NCBI GenBank assembly: GCA_030040515.1
Contig: JASHTO010000766.1
Span: 1-21,849, forward strand
Reading direction: 5' to 3'
From: Terriglobia bacterium
GTDB taxonomy: Bacteria > Acidobacteriota > Terriglobia > UBA7540
Length of the DNA stretch: 21,849 bases
Positions within the stretch are counted from its first letter, which is position 1, and each line of letters opens with the position of its first letter. This document shows positions 1-7,768 of the stretch, in pieces. Under the pieces are notes generated by a model that did no database searches, was not told the origin of the DNA, and saw nothing but the letters and a program-made list of their open reading frames with translations. The position numbers and the translations under genes are program-made.

Positions 1-252
1 GCCATATACCAGGAAGGCAGGTTGGTGGCGCGAGTCATCGACCCCCAAATCCGATCTGACGCACAGGAGATCCATTTCGCCGAGGTCAATCAAAGCGACG
101 AACTCATGCTGCCGGAGGAGTGTGAATTCCAAAAGTACCGGCTGATGATTCAGCGCATTGAGTATGCTTCCCGCATCGACAAGAATGCACCGGAAAAGGG
201 TCGCGTGCTCCGAGGGGTCATCGCGGAGGTCCTGGGCTATCGCGAGTCATAA
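1..252 (+). CDS. C-terminal end of an unknown protein (5' truncated by window edge)
   Basis: The frame is open from the first base to the TAA at 250-252, giving 83 residues with no stop. A TTG at 22 could start a 76-residue protein, but the open frame to the left makes a longer gene that begins outside the window equally likely. The visible part is soluble and charged, with a Glu/Cys-containing stretch (LPEECEFQKYRL) and a C-terminal end KGRVLRGVIAEVLGYRES. There are no membrane segments, and I recognise no family. It is separated by 85 bp from the convergent minus-strand PilZ gene. It could be a small stand-alone regulatory or structural protein; no function is assigned. Confidence 0.55.
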   Translation, partial: AIYQEGRLVARVIDPQIRSDAQEIHFAEVNQSDELMLPEECEFQKYRLMIQRIEYASRIDKNAPEKGRVLRGVIAEVLGYRES

Positions 253-337
253 TCAGTTTGCGGAAGATGGAAGTAGTGGGGCTTAAGCGGTTTGTTTAAC
301 AAGGCTCGGCGGTTCGGGACCCCTGGAATGAAGCTAT

Positions 338-838
338 CTAGGCGTGCGAGAAGGGCAGGAGCTTCCAGAGACCGGAAGTTTTGCAAACGATGCAGGTGCG
401 CTGGACGCCGCCCTTCTCATGGAGCGACGCCAGAAGGCCTTCATCAGCGTATAGGGATTCGCGCGCGGAACAAGATGGGCATTGCATCATTACGCCGACC
501 TTGACATGGTAGCCCGGCCGGAGTTCCGGAATACTTATACCCCAGATGTTTTTTCCCGGATCCAGGTTTTCAACCCCCCAATAAGTAAACTTCAGTTCAG
601 AACTTTGTAATTTGGAAACCACGCGAAAGATGGAATCTTGCCCGGTTGGATGGCTAAGGAGGCGAACTTCAGCATCTGGCGTCAGTTGGTGAAGCATTCG
701 AATCTTGGCCCCATGGAGATTCACGACAAGGGTTAGAGCTTCTTCAGAAAAGTCCCTACCTCGAAAATCAATCCCCATCACCCGGATCGGGACTGACAAC
801 GCAACCCGGCAACTTCGCCGGGATTCGAACTCCCCCAT
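338..838 (-). CDS. PilZ-like domain protein with C-terminal zinc ribbon
   Basis: A 166-residue protein. The N-terminal half is PilZ-like: RRSCR at residues 7-11 fits the RxxxR c-di-GMP-binding motif and is followed by the beta-strand SVPIRV. Where the second PilZ motif ([DN]xSxxG) is expected it has NLHGA (40-44), without the serine, so ligand binding is uncertain. The C-terminal part has two CxxC pairs (C120/C123 and C149/C152), typical of a structural zinc ribbon. The start is supported by AGGAGG about 9 nt upstream of the ATG. The first two thirds and the Cys arrangement match the larger minus-strand protein at 1362-2249, so the two are paralogues. No signal peptide or membrane segment is seen, so it is probably cytoplasmic. 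Its partner or output is unknown. Confidence 0.85.
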   Translation of the reverse strand: MGEFESRRSCRVALSVPIRVMGIDFRGRDFSEEALTLVVNLHGAKIRMLHQLTPDAEVRLLSHPTGQDSIFRVVSKLQSSELKFTYWGVENLDPGKNIWGISIPELRPGYHVKVGVMMQCPSCSARESLYADEGLLASLHEKGGVQRTCIVCKTSGLWKLLPFSHA

Positions 839-935
839 GGCCCCCGCCCTCCTGAGGAATAACCACCTTGATGGGTAGATGTTACCTTAGTTAGGCAGGA
901 ATTTTCCAGCATCTTGCGAGGAAACTTCAAGGGGG

Positions 936-1220
936 TCAGTTAGCCATCATGCGGGGTTCGGGTTGCTGGGCTTCCAGCAGACTTAGCGCCTCGGAGATTT
1001 CGTCGAGCATGGCGCGCGCGCCCTTTTCGCCCGCACTTGCTGCCGCCACAAGGGCATAGGAGCAGTTTAGGCACAGGCAATAAGCCCGACTTTCCGAGAT
1101 TTGGCCGGGTCGGCAGACTGCGCACGGCCAAGCCTCACACGAATGAACCAGCAACCCACCTGGCGTCATTGCGAAATCCACAGCGTCCCCCTCAGCCAGT
1201 CTGTTTGGGCCTCTAAGCAA
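936..1220 (-). CDS. Small cysteine-rich hypothetical protein
   Basis: A 94-residue frame starting at TTG, with AAGG upstream; a shorter version from the internal ATG at residue 18 is possible. Six cysteines are grouped as C28, C33/C36 (CAVC), C48, C50/C53 (CLNC), which suggests a zinc or iron-sulfur knuckle. The C-terminal third is a predicted amphipathic helix rich in Ala, Glu and Leu. It lies on the same strand between the two PilZ/zinc-ribbon genes, with gaps of 97 and 141 bp, so co-expression is plausible but not shown. I do not recognise the family. The paired CxxC motifs and good RBS-like spacing favour a real gene; the overlapping short plus-strand frames look like shadows. Confidence 0.55.
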   Translation of the reverse strand: MLRGPNRLAEGDAVDFAMTPGGLLVHSCEAWPCAVCRPGQISESRAYCLCLNCSYALVAAASAGEKGARAMLDEISEALSLLEAQQPEPRMMAN

Positions 1221-1361
1221 TCAGGTCGCCTTTTTTCTTATCGGTTATTCGGTGACAATCTTAAGCGTGAAGGTGCGACGCAGCGCCCAAGGGCGGTCGA
1301 ATGAGGAATGATTGGATATTATTTTCCCTTTAGGAAGAAAATGAAGTCGAAACTGAGAAGG

Positions 1362-2249
1362 TTAGCGCTCATATGAAACGCCATAAATCTTGCGCCCGGT
1401 GCCATGCATTTCGCGGCGGCGTACCACCTGCCCGCGAACCTCAATGTTTTGACCGTTTTTCTCGTAAGGACAGGTGACGAGGATGACTTCGCCAATTTCG
1501 TAGTTACGATCGGAAATAAAGCATACCCCCCCACGCGAGACATTCTCAGTGCGGATGAATTCTTCCCCCCCGGAAAAGCTGCGCAGGCGTATGGGCAATT
1601 GCAGGGCTACACGGTTATGATTTCGCTTGGGTGCTCCGGAACGTGAATCGGTGGGAGTTTCCGGGATCTCCACGCTGGCAGCCGTGTCGTCGGTGGGAAG
1701 TGGCACGGAGGGCTCTTTGTACCCCCAAGAGGTCAGGCGTCCGCACGTCTCGCATTCTTTGACCAACAAGCCGGACGTTCCCAGAACATCGTGCTCCACC
1801 ATGGAGAGGTGGCTCAGCTTCACGGCGTGGCACCGCCGGCACTCCAGCAGCGCCGTGCATCTGCCTTCCAGAGACGACGGCGGGGGAAACCCGATTCCCC
1901 AAATATTGGCGTTCTGGTCCAGGCACTCGACCCCCCACTCGCCGCCTTCTCCCGAAGGGGGCTGAGTTGGTCCTACGACCCGGAATTTGGCGCTATGACG
2001 GGCACCATGGGTCGAAATCAGCAAGCTCGCTCCCGCCGTCACCAGGCGCTTCAGATAAATCCGCGCTCCTTGCCGATTAATGACAATTGTCCGGGTTTCT
2101 TCACTGAATTTTTCGCCATCCCGGTCTACGCCCTCCACTCGAATCGGAACTGTGATCAGCAAGCGTTCGCTGCGTCGATGCTCCACCTCACGCAGTGAGG
2201 CCCTTGGCGAAGTTACGGGCGCACGGTTGGCTTCTGGAGCTTGGCTCAT
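1362..2249 (-). CDS. Tandem PilZ protein with central zinc ribbon
   Basis: A 295-residue protein. I chose the ATG at 2249 because GGGAG lies 7 nt upstream; a GTG at 2267 would add six residues. Domain order: a degenerate PilZ-like domain (RRSER at 25-29, but VINRQGAR where [DN]xSxxG is expected); a zinc ribbon (C137/C140 and C166/C169); a linker rich in Pro, Thr and Ser; and a C-terminal canonical PilZ domain with RNHNR (209-213) and NVSRGG (236-241). The last fits both c-di-GMP-binding motifs. It is probably a cytoplasmic c-di-GMP effector whose first domain has lost or altered ligand binding. It is paralogous to the 166-residue gene downstream on the same strand, with one extra PilZ domain. 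Confidence 0.87.
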   Translation of the reverse strand: MSQAPEANRAPVTSPRASLREVEHRRSERLLITVPIRVEGVDRDGEKFSEETRTIVINRQGARIYLKRLVTAGASLLISTHGARHSAKFRVVGPTQPPSGEGGEWGVECLDQNANIWGIGFPPPSSLEGRCTALLECRRCHAVKLSHLSMVEHDVLGTSGLLVKECETCGRLTSWGYKEPSVPLPTDDTAASVEIPETPTDSRSGAPKRNHNRVALQLPIRLRSFSGGEEFIRTENVSRGGVCFISDRNYEIGEVILVTCPYEKNGQNIEVRGQVVRRREMHGTGRKIYGVSYER

Positions 2250-2562
2250 TCCCTTACTCCCAAGCACATTGCCGCCGGCTCAAACCTCCCGGCGGATCAG
2301 CAGGCATTGTGTCAACATCTTCTACTTTATCACACTGTGGCAACGATATCGAGAGGAAGTGAGTCAAGGAAGGGCAGAACCTGGAAGGCTTCGTGGCAGG
2401 GGGGACCCTCAAAGCCACCTCACGTGGTTGGACTGGCGGCGATCGAAGCCCTTTAACCGAGTAAGATTACTCTTGACGGTAGGGGAACCGGCGCTAGAAT
2501 TACTTAGCGCGCTTGACTGCGCGTGAAGAAATCATAATACGTTTTGGGGGGACTCGACATCG
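2250..2562. other. Divergent intergenic region between PilZ and oxidoreductase genes
   Basis: This gap of about 310 bp separates two divergently transcribed genes. The only persuasive signal I see is a sigma70-like promoter reading right (annotated separately). On the left-reading strand a TTGACA occurs (complement of 2310-2315), but no convincing -10 box lies at the right distance. The short plus-strand frames that cross the region show no family motif and are not called. Confidence 0.5.
2473..2500 (+). promoter_or_regulatory. Candidate sigma70-type promoter for the Gfo/Idh/MocA gene
   Basis: TTGACG (2473-2478) and TAGAAT (2495-2500) are separated by 16 bp, each one mismatch from consensus. 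They lie 62 bp upstream of the ATG at 2563, leaving a leader of about 55 nt that contains a purine-rich GGGGGGA before the start. Confidence 0.45.
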
Positions 2563-3945
2563 ATGAATTCTCAAACCTTGACGACTCGACGTAAATTCAT
2601 GGAAACGACTGGCAAGCTGGCCGCGGCTTCAGCCTTGGCCAATGTGGCAATTCCTGCCGTCCACGCTGCCGGCAGCGACATGATCCAGATCGTGCTGATT
2701 GGCTGCGGCGGTCGCGGCGGCGGGGCGGCGGCGAACGCCCTTTCCGTTAAGCGTGGCCCGATCAAGCTGGTGGCCATGGCGGACATTTTCCCGGAACGGC
2801 TTGCAAAAGATTACGGCGATTTGAACGCGAAGTACGCCAGCCAGGTGGACGTTCCACCGGAGCGCCAATTCATTGGCTTCGACGCTTACAAGAAAGCCAT
2901 GGATTGTCTCCGACCAGGTGATATCGCCATTTTTGCAACACCGCCGGCGTTCCGCTGGGTTCATTTTACCTATGCCATCGAAAAGGGCCTGAATGTCTTT
3001 ATGGAAAAACCCCTTACCGCCGATGGGCCTACCAGCAAAAAAATGTTCGCCCTTGCCGACCAGGCTTCCGCCAAAAACCTTAAAGTCGGCGTGGGATTAA
3101 TGTCGCGGCACAGTCGGGCGCTCCAGGAGCTGGCCAAGCGCGTCCATGACGGCCAGATTGGCGAAGTCATCCTCCAACGCGGGTATCGTATGGACGGCCC
3201 GGGAGGGTATTTCCGTTCTTTGCCCAAGCCTGACGGCATCACCGACCTCCTATACCAGGTACAGCGCTTCCACAGCTTTATTTGGGCGAGCGGCGGATGC
3301 TTCAACGATTTCTACATCCACATCATCGATCACTTGGGATGGATGAAAAACCAGTGGCCGGTGAAAGCCCAGGCCGTGGGCGGCCGTCATTACCGCCAAA
3401 GCCCTGAGGGAGTGACCTACGTGGATCAGAATTTCGATACCTACTCGGTGGAGTACACTTATGCCGATGGCACGAAACTTTTCTTCGACGGGCGCTGCAT
3501 CGATGGCTGCGAGAAAATTTATTCCAGCTATTTGCAGGGCACGAAGGGCATGGGAATCGCTTCCAGCCACGGCGATTGCGGGCTGCCTTCCAAGCTTTAC
3601 AAAGGCCAAGTGGATACAGCGCACCTGATTTGGGAATCCAAGATCAGTCCGGATGAGCAGAATCCATATCAAAATGAATGGAATGACCTGGTGGATGCCG
3701 TTCGGGATGACAAGCCTTACAACGAGGTGAAGCGCGGAGTCGAAGCGAGCCTTGTCTCGAGCATGGGCCGCATGGCCGCTCACACCGGACGGGAAGTAAC
3801 CTACGATGAGATGCTGAATTGCGACTTCGATATGGCGCCGGGGATCGATCAGTTCACCATGGATTCTCCTGCGCCGCTCATCGCTGATGCCAACGGCCGA
3901 TATCCTGTGCCGCAACCCGGAATCGTGACTGCGCGCGAATACTGA
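2563..3945 (+). CDS. Tat-exported Gfo/Idh/MocA family oxidoreductase
   Basis: A 460-residue protein of the usual length for this exported subfamily. The N-terminus carries a twin-arginine signal (TTRRKFMETTG, residues 7-17), an Ala-rich hydrophobic stretch and a likely cleavage site after AVHA (about residue 35). This implies export of the folded, cofactor-loaded protein. The Rossmann fold follows with IGCGGRGGG (46-54) for NAD(P) binding, then the family motif EKPL (148-151), whose lysine K149 is catalytic in relatives. A later NDFYIHIIDHLGW segment provides the usual Asp/His. These enzymes oxidise or epimerise sugars, inositols or amino sugars; the substrate cannot be deduced here. GGGGGGA about 10 nt before the ATG is a fair RBS. 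The gene appears monocistronic or paired with the small secreted protein 111 bp downstream. Confidence 0.92.
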   Translation: MNSQTLTTRRKFMETTGKLAAASALANVAIPAVHAAGSDMIQIVLIGCGGRGGGAAANALSVKRGPIKLVAMADIFPERLAKDYGDLNAKYASQVDVPPERQFIGFDAYKKAMDCLRPGDIAIFATPPAFRWVHFTYAIEKGLNVFMEKPLTADGPTSKKMFALADQASAKNLKVGVGLMSRHSRALQELAKRVHDGQIGEVILQRGYRMDGPGGYFRSLPKPDGITDLLYQVQRFHSFIWASGGCFNDFYIHIIDHLGWMKNQWPVKAQAVGGRHYRQSPEGVTYVDQNFDTYSVEYTYADGTKLFFDGRCIDGCEKIYSSYLQGTKGMGIASSHGDCGLPSKLYKGQVDTAHLIWESKISPDEQNPYQNEWNDLVDAVRDDKPYNEVKRGVEASLVSSMGRMAAHTGREVTYDEMLNCDFDMAPGIDQFTMDSPAPLIADANGRYPVPQPGIVTAREY

Positions 3946-4056
3946 GCAGTACGTCCGTCGTTAATCAATCCGGCCTCTGACCGCTAAGGATTAAGAGCCT
4001 GGGAACTCATGTGTTGCGGCATGCCTTAATCCGTCAATGCGCCCAGGAGAATCACC

Positions 4057-4500
4057 ATGAGCGCTTCTCGAAACTCGCCTGTCCCCGAGCTTGCGGCATG
4101 CACCGTCGCGAACAGAAGAATTGTTCTTTGGGTTCTTGCCGCGATATTGCTTTGTGGAGCGAGCGCTCAATCTCCAAGTGCAACTCCGGCCGATGTCCCG
4201 TCCGTCAGCGCCAGCATGGGTCCTTGCACGGCGGACTTCATTGTAAACGATGCCGCCAATAAGCCGGTGTTTGACGCCAAAATTCACACCATCGTGAAGT
4301 ATGGATTCATGAGCAAGCGGGACACAGAGCTCGAGATTGGCACGGATAGCAGCGGAAGAGCGCGAATCGAAGGCTTGCCGGATAAGTTGAAGAAACCACC
4401 GATGGAGTTCACGATTAGCAAGGGCGATGCCAACCAATCCGTTACCAACGATCCTGCCGCCAATTGCCACCCCACCTTTACGGTTACGCTGGGAAAGTAG
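4057..4500 (+). CDS. Small secreted protein with carboxypeptidase-regulatory-like fold
   Basis: A 147-residue protein with AGGAGA 6 nt before the ATG. A hydrophobic segment (IVLWVLAAILLCGASA, about residues 22-37) after a basic stretch is a signal peptide; a cysteine near its end would also permit lipoprotein processing, though the lipobox is not ideal. The mature part reads ADFIVNDAANKPVFDAKI ... TDSSGRARIEGLP, the pattern of a small beta-sandwich of the carboxypeptidase-D-regulatory / CnaB type (NxxxxPVxxAxI, then TDxxGxAxI). Two remaining cysteines, one near the mature N-terminus and one near the C-terminus, could form a disulfide. It probably sits in the periplasm or at the surface; its function is unknown. 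Confidence 0.75.
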   Translation: MSASRNSPVPELAACTVANRRIVLWVLAAILLCGASAQSPSATPADVPSVSASMGPCTADFIVNDAANKPVFDAKIHTIVKYGFMSKRDTELEIGTDSSGRARIEGLPDKLKKPPMEFTISKGDANQSVTNDPAANCHPTFTVTLGK

Positions 4501-4540
4501 AAAGCTACTGAAGTGGAGAGAATATAGTGACGACCTCCGA

Positions 4541-4630
4541 TTGTAGCGGCGGTCTCCGACCCGTCGCCCGAAGACGGCTTTGGGTCGCAGGGCGACCGCC
4601 CTTTTCGGCGCTCATAGAGCGCCGCTACAA
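4541..4630. repeat. Palindromic intergenic repeat with 11-bp terminal inverted repeats
   Basis: TTGTAGCGGCG (4541-4551) is perfectly inverted at CGCCGCTACAA (4620-4630). The interior carries further GC-rich self-complementary stretches (CGTCGCCC and GGGCGACCG). It codes for nothing and lies between the secreted protein and fdhD. The size, symmetry and TAGCGGCG ends resemble REP/MITE-like palindromes scattered in environmental genomes. A partly similar GCGCTACAG end occurs near 20030-20040. Confidence 0.6.
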
Positions 4631-4777
4631 GAGAGAGATGCCACAATATTTTATCAGCAGAGCTTCCCCTCAGTTACTGGTCTGATCGCCAATCGGAGGG
4701 CGGCCACACTTGCAATCTGCGCGCGGGTTCGGGAGAATGCCCTTTGGGATGCCGGGAGATTTCCGGAGGACTTTCGA

Positions 4778-5644
4778 ATGAGCGAAATTTCTTCCACACC
4801 GCGGCCCGTGCAACCGGCCGTAGTTTCCGAATGGAATGACGGAACTGTTCGCGCCCGACATGATTTTCTAGTGGGTGAGGAGCCGCTGCTCATTCAGGTG
4901 GCGGGGCAAGCTCTAACCGTCACCATGCGGACACCGGGCGACGATTTTGAACTCGCGGCCGGATTCCTGTTTACAGAGGGCATGGTCAAGTCGCGCGAGG
5001 ACATCGTCAGCCTCGAATGGGGCGACGGCCCGGAGGCGGAGCACCGCGTGGTTCAGGTGGCGCTAAAGAGCGAAGGCATTCCCCGCTCGCAGGAGACGAA
5101 GCGGAATTTCTTTTCCAACTCGAGTTGTGGATTGTGTGGCAAAACCTCGCTCGAAAGCGTATATGCCGCCGGAATTTCGCGGCCGAATCCTGAATTCCGA
5201 ATCACTCCTCAAGTTCTGTGCGGCCTGCCGGAAGCCCTGCGTTCTGCGCAAACCCTATTTGGAAGTACGGGAGGGCTCCACGCCGCCGCTCTGTTTGACT
5301 CCTCAGGTAAGCTCCTCGCCTTGAAGGAGGACGTAGGCCGGCACAACGCGGTGGATAAACTCGTCGGCTGGGCATTGTTGCAAGGCCTTGTGCCTCTTTC
5401 CAATTGCGCGCTGCTGGCGAGCGGGCGGGGAGGCTTCGAGATCATCCAGAAGTCGCTGATGGCGGGAATTCCCCTCCTGGCTTCTGTTTCCGCCGCTTCC
5501 AGCCTGGCGGTTCAGATGTCCCGTGAGTTTGGGATGACTCTGGTGGGATTCCTCCGTGGCCGCCGGTTCATCGTGTATGGCGGAGAGGAGCGCCTCGGGC
5601 TGGCGGTGTCTCCGGACCGTGCCTTGGTTTACGAATCTCCCTGA
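4778..5644 (+). CDS. fdhD: FdhD, sulfurtransferase for formate dehydrogenase maturation
   Basis: The frame is open from 4580, but GGAGGA (4765-4770) sits 7 nt before the ATG at 4778, giving 288 residues, the normal family length; the upstream extension is not conserved-looking. The signature SSCGLCGKTS carries C117 and C120, equivalent to the E. coli pair that accepts sulfur from IscS and passes it to the bis-MGD cofactor. Other FdhD hallmarks are FELAAGFLFTEG, FGSTGGLHAAALF, KEDVGRHNAVDKLVG and LLASGRGGFEIIQKS. It acts in the cytoplasm as a chaperone that sulfurates the Mo/W centre of formate dehydrogenase. It lies 183 bp upstream of the catalytic subunit on the same strand, which fits its job. 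Confidence 0.96.
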   Translation: MSEISSTPRPVQPAVVSEWNDGTVRARHDFLVGEEPLLIQVAGQALTVTMRTPGDDFELAAGFLFTEGMVKSREDIVSLEWGDGPEAEHRVVQVALKSEGIPRSQETKRNFFSNSSCGLCGKTSLESVYAAGISRPNPEFRITPQVLCGLPEALRSAQTLFGSTGGLHAAALFDSSGKLLALKEDVGRHNAVDKLVGWALLQGLVPLSNCALLASGRGGFEIIQKSLMAGIPLLASVSAASSLAVQMSREFGMTLVGFLRGRRFIVYGGEERLGLAVSPDRALVYESP

Positions 5645-5721
5645 GGGCCATGTGCAATTCTGCACCTGGACGGCGTTGCATGCCCCCGCAGATTTGCGCT
5701 GAAGGACAAACTGATGGGTTG

Positions 5722-5727
5722 TATACT
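5722..5727 (+). promoter_or_regulatory. Candidate -10 element (TATACT) upstream of the formate dehydrogenase genes
   Basis: TATACT lies about 100 bp before the fdhF start and about 13 bp before a strong hairpin. No good -35 hexamer lies at 16-18 bp, so an activator-dependent promoter or a chance match are both possible. I saw no sigma54 GG-N10-GC pair here. Confidence 0.25.
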
Positions 5728-5739
5728 GATGCGGTGCAT

Positions 5740-5785
5740 TGAGCAGGAAACTTCGGAGTTAATTCTGCTCACGATGACGTCGTGA
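5740..5785 (+). promoter_or_regulatory. Two overlapping hairpins in the leader of the catalytic formate dehydrogenase gene
   Basis: TGAGCAG (5740-5746) pairs with CTGCTCA (5765-5771). The stem continues inward through G-T, A-T and AACT/AGTT pairs around a TCGG loop (5753-5756), with only a two-base AA bulge. A second stem TCACGA (5769-5774) / TCGTGA (5780-5785) shares bases 5769-5771 with the first, so the two cannot both form completely. A smaller TTGAAA/TTTCAA hairpin (5796-5810) follows, then GGAG 6 nt before the ATG. The placement suggests a structured 5' leader. No known riboswitch class is recognised. Confidence 0.4.
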
Positions 5786-5827
5786 AGCCCCGGGATTGAA
5801 AGTTTTTCAAGCAGTGTGGAGTGAAAT

Positions 5828-7738
5828 ATGGCTGATTCCATGAAGGCTCGGCTCACCACCCCCATGATTCGGGAAAACGGTGAGCTTCGTGCCGCAAGTT
5901 GGGAGGAGGCTCTGAGCCGGGCGGCGAAGAGCCTTCGTAGCGTGAAGGAGCGTTACGGACATCAGGGTTTCGGAATGTTCAGTTGTTCGAAAGCGACGAA
6001 CGAACTGAATTTCCTTGCCCAAAAGTTCGCGCGCTCCGTCATGGGCACGAACAACATCGATAGTTGCAACCGCACTTGACACGCCCCCAGCGTCGCCGGT
6101 CTGGCGACGGTCTTCGGAGCGGGAGGCGGGACGAGTTCGTATCGCGAAATGGAGGACACAGACCTCATCATTCTGTGGGGCTCCAACGCGCGCGAGACTC
6201 ATCCCATCTTTTTTCACCACCTCCTCAAGGGTGTGCGCAAGGGCGCAAAGCTGTTCGTGGTTGATCCGCGCCGGACCAGTTCGGCGCGCTGGGCGGATGT
6301 GTGGCTGGGGCTTGACGTGGGGTCGGATATTGCCCTGGCGAACGCCGTAGGGCGTGAGATCATCGCCGCCGGCCTCGAAAATCGCCGGTTCATCGATCGA
6401 GCCACCACGGGGTTTGAGGAGTATCGTCAGGCGGTTGAGCCGTACACCCTGGAGCGCGGGGAAAAGATCACAGGGGTGCCTGCGGAGGTCATTCGCCAGC
6501 TTGCTCATTCCTATGCACGCGCTGACCGGGCGCAGCTCTGCTGGACGCTGGGAATTACCGAACACCACAACGCTGTGGACAACGTGTTCGCCTTGATCAA
6601 TCTGTCGCTGCTCACGGGACATGTGGGGCGTTATGGATCCGGCCTCAATCCGCTTCGCGGGCAGAACAACGTTCAGGGAGGCGGGGATATGGGTGCCATT
6701 CCCGATCGCCTGCCCGGATTTCAGCACGTGGAGAACGATGACCTGCGCGCGAAGTTCGAGCAGGCGTGGGGTGTAAAGATTCCCCCCAAGCGCGGCTGGC
6801 ATCTCAGCGCCATGTTCAATGCGATGGAGGAAGGCAAGCTTCGCGGGCTTTACGTTATTGGTGAAAATCCCGTGAATTCGGAAGCCGACCAGGGGCGATG
6901 CGAGCGCAATTTGAAGGGGCTCGAATTCCTCCTGGTGCAGGATATTCTACTTTCCGCCACCGCACAGCTTGCCCATGTGGTTTTGCCCGCGGCGGCGGGG
7001 TGGTGTGAATCCGAAGGAACAGTGACCAGCAGCGAGCGGCGAGTGCAACGCGTTCGCAAAGCTATGGATCCTCCGGGAGGTGCGTGGGATGACATGGCCA
7101 TCCTCTGCAACCTGGCAAATCGACTGGGGCACAATTGGGGCTGTCCCAGCGCGGAAGAAGTTTGGAATGAGGTTCGGAGGCTGAGCCCCATGAATGCAGG
7201 GATGAGCTACTCGCGACTGGAGTCTCTGGGGGGCATTCAGTGGCCTTGCTACGATGAAACACATCCGGGCGAACTCTTCCTGCATGGACGCCTGTGGGAA
7301 GATCCCATCGTCGGCCCTCCGGCAAAGTTCAATGCGGTGGAATTTGAGCCGCCGGTCGATTGTCTGGATGACGACTTTCCCCTGCGCCTTACCACCGGCC
7401 GCCGCCTGGAGTCGTTCAATACCGGAGTTCAGACGTCCCGTTATCGTTCACCCTTGCGGCATCCGGAGATGCTCGACCTCTCTCCCGAGGATGCTGAGCG
7501 CTATGGATTGGCGGAAGGCGAGCGCGTTCTCGTCAGCTCGCGTCGCGGCTCCGCGGTGGCTCCGGTACGTTTTGATGATTCGCTGCGGCCGGGCCTGGCA
7601 TTTCTAAGCGTTCATTTCCCCGATGAAGTGGCCACCAATGTTCTGACTATTGATGCGACGGACCCGAGGTCCGGCACCGCGGAATTCAAGGCCACCGCCA
7701 TTCGCGTGGAAAAAATCGCCACTCCCGCAGGGTCTTAA
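5828..7738 (+). CDS. fdhF: Selenocysteine-containing formate dehydrogenase catalytic subunit (lacks its N-terminal [4Fe-4S] domain)
   Basis: A 636-residue protein, reading the in-frame TGA at 6077-6079 as selenocysteine 84. GGAG 6 nt upstream supports the ATG. The Sec context CNRT-Sec-HAPSVAGL matches FdhF-type enzymes (Sec then His, Mo/W ligand and proton relay). NPLRGQNNVQGGGDMG includes R277, equivalent to the formate-binding Arg. Later motifs EGTVTSSERRVQR and the C-terminal molydop-binding domain (LTTGRRLESFNTG, GSAVAPVRF) complete the bis-MGD site. The enzyme interconverts formate and CO2 in the cytoplasm. The protein begins at ARLTTPMIRENG, exactly after where the [4Fe-4S] domain ends in FdhF; that domain is found instead at the C-terminus of the gene at 10166-11200. 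Standard gene callers would break this into an 83-residue piece and a 529-residue piece starting at 6149. Confidence 0.95.
6077..6109 (+). promoter_or_regulatory. UGA selenocysteine codon and bacterial SECIS hairpin
   Basis: The TGA codon (6077-6079) is followed after 11 nt by CGTCGCC (6091-6097), loop GGTCT (6098-6102) and GGCGACG (6103-6109): a perfect 7-bp stem. The loop starts 18 nt after the TGA. From memory, both the GGUCU loop and this distance match the E. coli fdhF SECIS, where the loop G and U contact the SelB C-terminal winged helices. The element lies within the coding sequence, so it must also encode SVAGLAT. Confidence 0.9.
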
Positions 7739-7768
7739 GGCAGTAGGCAGCTAATCCGTTGGGAGATC

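Noticed and set aside
4580..4777. N-terminal extension of FdhD
   Set aside because: It begins inside the palindromic repeat, and the ATG at 4778 has a strong GGAGGA ribosome-binding site and gives the normal family length.
5665..5685. Sigma54-type promoter for formate dehydrogenase (CTGGACGGCGTTGCA)
   Set aside because: The GG and GC dinucleotides are 8 bp apart instead of the required 10.
6077..6079. Nonsense mutation or pseudogene in the formate dehydrogenase
   Set aside because: The TGA is at the known Sec position, the frame stays intact and conserved on both sides, a SECIS hairpin follows, and selB is nearby.
5807..6802. Minus-strand 331-residue open frame
   Set aside because: It lies opposite the formate dehydrogenase catalytic gene and shows no recognisable motifs; a shadow of GC-rich coding sequence.
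6149..7738. Separate 529-residue gene starting at 6149
   Set aside because: Residues between the TGA and 6149 (HAPSVAGLATVFGAGGG) are conserved FdhF sequence. The ATG at 6149 is an internal methionine without an RBS.
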